Part shown: positions 6,906 through 7,301 of the stretch, piece after piece
How positions within the stretch are numbered: the stretch's first letter is position 1
Layout: each line of letters begins with the position of its first letter
Source: JBBQZU01 sp041749535
Lineage (GTDB): Bacteria > Bacteroidota > Bacteroidia > Flavobacteriales_D > Cryomorphaceae
Reading direction: 5' to 3'
Length of the DNA stretch: 7,301 bases
Assembly: GCA_041749535.1 (NCBI GenBank)
Contig: JBGTBE010000039.1
Span: 1 to 7,301, forward strand
The notes under the pieces: model-generated
Told to the model about the DNA's origin: nothing
Seen by the model: only the letters and a program-made list of their open reading frames with translations
Databases searched by the model: none
Program-made: the position numbers and the translations under genes

Positions 6906-6920
6906 AAATGAGTACCCGGT
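6906..6920. other. Very short convergent intergenic gap
   Basis: Only 15 bases separate the stop codons of the cyclotransferase gene and the YciO-like gene. No hairpin followed by a T-run fits in this space on either strand, so transcripts from the two genes probably overlap at their 3' ends, or terminate inside each other's coding region. Confidence 0.7.
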
Positions 6921-7301
6921 TCAAAGATCAAGCTCACCAATACCCTGCCGGATGATCTCCGGCTCGCCAGTGGTAAGGTCTACAATGGTTGAAGCTTCAT
7001 TGTGCCCATAACCGCCATTCACCACCATATCTACCTGATTGCCGTATTTCTCATGGATCAATTCAGGATCGGTGGTGTACTCAATCACTTCGTCTTCATC
7101 GTGCACCGATGAGGCAATGAGTGGGTTGCCGAGCAACTCCACCAACCCGCGTGCTATGGTATTGTCAGGCACACGAATACCAATGGTCTTCTTGTTTGCT
7201 TTGAAAAGTCTGGGAACTTTACCGCTGGCATTCAATATAAAAGTAAATGCCCCGGGAAGCGATTTTTTCATCAACTTATAATCCGGTGTTTCTATTCGGG
7301 C
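6921..7301 (-). CDS. Sua5/YciO/YrdC-family protein, C-terminal part (cut by right edge)
   Basis: The frame is open to the right edge (the edge encodes ARIETPDYKLMKK...), so 126 residues of a protein usually near 200 are present; the true start is outside. An internal TTG or ATG near 7271-7274 should not be taken as the start, because the homology continues upstream of it. Recognisable pieces are LPGAFTFIL, KKTIGIRVPDN, NPLIASSVH (at 7101-7127), QVDMVVNGGYG and STIVDLT (6972-6992), ending in IIRQGIGEL. The family makes threonylcarbamoyl-AMP for the t6A37 modification of tRNA. The PLIASSVH and GGYG...STIVDLT...IRQGIG pattern resembles the YciO branch more than the classical TsaC/YrdC SAN-x-SG type, so the tRNA role is likely but not certain. 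No C-terminal Sua5 domain is present. It is convergent with the cyclotransferase gene, 15 bases apart. Confidence 0.9.
   Translation of the reverse strand, partial: ARIETPDYKLMKKSLPGAFTFILNASGKVPRLFKANKKTIGIRVPDNTIARGLVELLGNPLIASSVHDEDEVIEYTTDPELIHEKYGNQVDMVVNGGYGHNEASTIVDLTTGEPEIIRQGIGELDL

Noticed and set aside
1..7301. Search for a defence system, mobile element, CRISPR array, tRNA or foreign island
   Set aside because: All genes look like native Bacteroidota chromosomal genes; there are no transposase or integrase motifs, no regular repeats, no tRNA-like cloverleaf, and no obvious break in base or codon use.

Overview
The window reads as ordinary chromosomal DNA of a member of the Bacteroidota. 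The reasons are the family-level look of nearly every protein, AT-rich leaders almost without Shine-Dalgarno sequences, several TAnnTTTG-like -7 promoter boxes, and two lipoproteins plus one secreted beta-barrel-like protein with short Bacteroidota-style signal peptides. A free-living, perhaps marine, flavobacterium-like lineage is my guess, but rank below phylum cannot be settled from this sequence alone.

Left part, minus strand (1-2464): a Gfo/Idh/MocA oxidoreductase, then a two-domain outer-membrane-type lipoprotein of unknown function, then the N-terminal membrane part of a polyprenyl-phosphate sugar transferase that runs off the left edge. Lipoprotein and transferase overlap by one base (TGATG) and are probably translated together. 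The oxidoreductase has the features of enzymes acting on nucleotide sugars, so these three genes look like a cell-surface polysaccharide or glycolipid group.

Middle part, plus strand (2575-6905), divergent from the oxidoreductase: protein-L-isoaspartate methyltransferase (pcm), a secreted beta-strand-rich protein that is probably an outer membrane barrel, a bifunctional NAD(P)H-hydrate epimerase/dehydratase (nnr) with a TTG start, and a lipoprotein glutaminyl-peptide cyclotransferase that overlaps the end of nnr by 8 bases. Pcm and Nnr both repair spontaneous damage (isoaspartyl residues, hydrated NAD(P)H), so there is a mild 'repair' theme. The cyclotransferase acts outside the cytoplasm on N-terminal glutamine.

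Right edge, minus strand (6921-7301): the C-terminal part of a Sua5/YciO/YrdC-family protein, convergent with the cyclotransferase across only 15 bases.

There is no gene-free stretch above 300 bases. The largest gaps are 1352-1474 (123 bases), 4170-4288 (119) and 2465-2574 (110); they hold only candidate promoter boxes. I saw no tRNA, rRNA, CRISPR array, insertion sequence or att site. I do not see a clearly new biological system. The least understood parts are the lipoprotein at 485-1351, with its tight coupling to the sugar transferase, and the barrel-like protein at 3300-4169.
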